Source: Candidatus Hydrogenedentota bacterium
GTDB lineage: Bacteria > Hydrogenedentota > Hydrogenedentia > Hydrogenedentales > CAILVY01
NCBI GenBank assembly: GCA_903837785.1
Contig: CAILVY010000087.1
Location: 1 to 43,820 of the forward strand
Length of the DNA stretch: 43,820 nt
Direction: 5' to 3'
The notes below the pieces were generated by a model. The model had not been told where the DNA came from, did no database searches, and saw only the letters and a list, made by a program, of their open reading frames with translations. Of the stretch, positions 41,976 to 43,820 are shown piece by piece. Within the stretch, counting starts at the first letter, position 1. The number at the start of each line of letters is the position of its first letter. The translations under genes were made by a program, and so were the position numbers.

Positions 41976-43820
41976 ATGAACGGTCAAGCATTCCTCAGTC
42001 AGGTGATGCGCGAAGCCCCCTTCTCGAGAATGCATCCGAAAGTGGCTGCCTTCTTCAGGGATTATCTCGCGCATGAGAAGGTTACGCAGTTCGGGGGGAA
42101 GTACGTGCTGAACACCCATTTCCCGCCGTATCCCAGCCGGGCGTTTGACACGCTGGCCGGACAATTCAACGCGATCGGCGAGGAGCGCGAGCGGAGCCTC
42201 TTCTCCGTGACGTTGGCGGTCACGAACCGGTGCCCCTACCGCTGCTGGCACTGCTACAACGCGGGGCGCAGCCAAAAGGAGGTGCCGCTCGAATCCCTGC
42301 TCGAGGTCGTGCGGCAGCTTCGGGAACGGAACGTGGTTCACGTTACATTGACCGGGGGCGAGCCTTTGTTGCGTCCGGAGCTGGAAGCGGTGGCGCACGC
42401 CTTTGGCGACGGCACATACCTCAGCCTGAACACCACCGGCGCGGGACTCAGCGCAGAGCGGGCTCGCCGGCTGAAGGAGAGCGGGCTCTTCGCGCTGGGC
42501 GTGAGTCTTGATTCCGCCGATCCGGGCGAGCACGACCGGATGCGCGGCAAAGCAGGCGCCCATGCCACCGCCGTGAACGCGCTGGAACGGGCGGCGCAGG
42601 CCGGGTTGTACCCCTACGTCATTGCGGTGGGGACCCACGAATTCCTTCAAGCCGGGCGCTTCGAGGCGTTCATGCGCTTCGCCGCGGAATGCGGTGCGCG
42701 CGAGGTGCACCTGCTGGAACCGAGTGCCACCGGCCGGCTTGCCGGGCGGAAGGACGTCCTGCTCAGCAGTGAGGAGCGCCGGCGCATTATCGCCCTGCAG
42801 CGCGCCGTGGCGGAGCGGGAGGACCTGCCCGCCCTGTCCAGTTTCCTCTATCTCGAGTCCCCGGAAGCCTTCGGTTGCGGTGCGGGACTGACCCATCTCT
42901 ACATCGACGGAAGCGGCGAAGTGTGTCCCTGCAATCTCGTGCCGCTCTCTTTCGGCAACGTGACGCGCGAGCCCCTGCACGACATACTCGAACGCATGGG
43001 GCGGCACTTTTGCAGGCCCCGTACCTGCTGCGTGGGCCGGACGCTGTCCCCCCATGTCTGCGGCGACACGCTGCCGCTCGATCCGGACGCCTCGGCGAAA
43101 CTGTGCGCCCGGCGCCTGCCGAAACGCCACCCGGTGCCGCGCTTCTTCAGCGTTCGGCGCGAGGCCCGGGGCGAGGTGGGCGCCCAGGAACTGCGGACAG
43201 CCTATGACCGAATTCACGGCCACTATGACGCGTTCTGGCTCTGCGAAGCCGGCAAACCGGTGCGGGAACTTGTGAAGCGGTTGCCGCTCAGGGGCCGTCA
43301 GCGCGTGTTCGAAGCGGGATGCGGCACGGGATATGCCACTGCGTTGATCGCGAAACGCCTCGGCGGCCCGGGCAGCCTCTGCGCCGCGGACCTTTCGGAA
43401 GGTATGCTCGCGGAAGCGCGGGCGCGGCTCCGGGCCGAAGGCCTGGAGAACGTCCGCTTCGTGGCCGGAGATGCCCTGGCGCTGCTCGAGTCCGAGGGGC
43501 CGTTCGAAACCATCTTCTCGAGTTGGGTCCTGGGTTACATTCCCCTGGCGCCCTTCTTCCAGCACGCGGCCAAGGCTCTGGCGCCCGGCGGCCGCCTGGC
43601 CTTCGTCGTGCACAAGGAGAACTCGCCCCGGGAAGCGCTGGACATCTTCTGGGAGATCGTGGGCGAAGACCCGTCGGTCCTGGAGAAGCGCGTCGGATTT
43701 GATTTCCCGCGAGACATGAATCACGTGCGCGAGGAAGTGTCGGCGGCGGGGCTGGCAGTCGAACACGTCTGGGATGGCGTCGTCACGTTCCGCTATGACA
43801 CGCCGGAAGCGGTGCTCGAA
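41976..43820 (+). CDS. Radical SAM enzyme fused to a SAM-dependent methyltransferase, C-terminus cut
   Basis: The frame is open for 615 codons to the window end. GGGAG lies 9 bp before the ATG. Residues 75-300 are a radical SAM domain: the 4Fe-4S motif is CPYRCWHC (C86, C90, C93) and TLTGGEPLLRPEL is the GGE motif. The next part, with FGCGAGLTHLYIDGSGEVCP and CRPRTCCVGR, has the Cys pattern of a SPASM-like auxiliary cluster region. From about 420 a class I methyltransferase follows, with VFEAGCGTG (444-452), AADLSEGMLAEA and FSSWVLGYIPLAPFF. Radical SAM-SPASM enzymes usually modify peptides or small metabolites; the fusion suggests modification then methylation of one product. No substrate gene is visible yet. 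Confidence 0.88.
   Translation, partial: MNGQAFLSQVMREAPFSRMHPKVAAFFRDYLAHEKVTQFGGKYVLNTHFPPYPSRAFDTLAGQFNAIGEERERSLFSVTLAVTNRCPYRCWHCYNAGRSQKEVPLESLLEVVRQLRERNVVHVTLTGGEPLLRPELEAVAHAFGDGTYLSLNTTGAGLSAERARRLKESGLFALGVSLDSADPGEHDRMRGKAGAHATAVNALERAAQAGLYPYVIAVGTHEFLQAGRFEAFMRFAAECGAREVHLLEPSATGRLAGRKDVLLSSEERRRIIALQRAVAEREDLPALSSFLYLESPEAFGCGAGLTHLYIDGSGEVCPCNLVPLSFGNVTREPLHDILERMGRHFCRPRTCCVGRTLSPHVCGDTLPLDPDASAKLCARRLPKRHPVPRFFSVRREARGEVGAQELRTAYDRIHGHYDAFWLCEAGKPVRELVKRLPLRGRQRVFEAGCGTGYATALIAKRLGGPGSLCAADLSEGMLAEARARLRAEGLENVRFVAGDALALLESEGPFETIFSSWVLGYIPLAPFFQHAAKALAPGGRLAFVVHKENSPREALDIFWEIVGEDPSVLEKRVGFDFPRDMNHVREEVSAAGLAVEHVWDGVVTFRYDTPEAVLE

Noticed and set aside
41958..43766. 602-codon open frame antisense to the radical SAM fusion
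   Set aside because: The plus strand has clear cluster and SAM motifs plus promoter and ribosome site; the antisense frame has none.

Overview
The window looks like a chromosomal segment of an uncultured, fairly GC-rich bacterium of the Planctomycetes/Lentisphaerae/Hydrogenedentota type. The pointers are long (Glu-Gly)n linkers followed by a short Cys/Gly motif and a C-terminal membrane helix, secreted cohesin and dockerin proteins, a DUF1559-type prepilin N-terminus, and a DUF1580-like small protein. The taxon is my inference from these protein styles; no rRNA or marker gene is present.

Region 1 (1-12443) is host-like chromosome. A six-gene minus-strand operon (4916 down to beyond base 1) encodes two dockerin-bearing secreted proteins followed by four cohesin-domain proteins, at least three of which end in a membrane helix. 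This resembles a small cell-surface cohesin-dockerin system without recognisable cellulases. Divergent to it lie a secreted DUF2202 protein and a MinD/FlhG-type ATPase, then a prepilin fragment, then a 1405-residue secreted clostripain-family (C11) protein with a glycine-rich domain and a C-terminal anchor.

Region 2 (12444-32990) is a 20.5-kb integrative element bounded by a perfect 46-bp direct repeat of a tRNA 3' end (probably tRNA-Lys, TTT). It carries a tyrosine integrase at its right end, a D5/P4-type SF3 helicase, a small excisionase-like protein, iteron-like repeats, and a cargo defence block. The block is hsdM, a DUF1016 nuclease, hsdS, a 1451-residue SF1 helicase, small ORFs and hsdR, followed by two uncharacterised cargo genes. 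The integrase frame runs through the att repeat. In the excised circle the same frame would continue for 103 more codons now stranded at the left end, so integration appears to trim the integrase C-terminus.

Region 3 (32991-38148) is a decayed accessory zone: a hairpin, a DUF1580-like remnant, a DUF4145 fragment, two PD-(D/E)XK nucleases of the DUF91/NucS type, a C-terminal scrap of a second HsdR, and two small membrane proteins. A diverged inverted repeat of about 150 bp has one arm inside the element and one arm here.

Region 4 (38149-43820) is host-like: a secreted protein resembling six-hairpin glycosidases, then a sigma-54 enhancer-binding protein divergent to a radical SAM-methyltransferase fusion that runs off the window. 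A textbook -24/-12 sigma-54 promoter precedes the fusion gene, tying regulator and target together.

The strongest candidates for new biology are the cohesin-dockerin operon, the integrase tail swap, the giant helicase inside the type I restriction operon, and the sigma-54-controlled radical SAM-methyltransferase.
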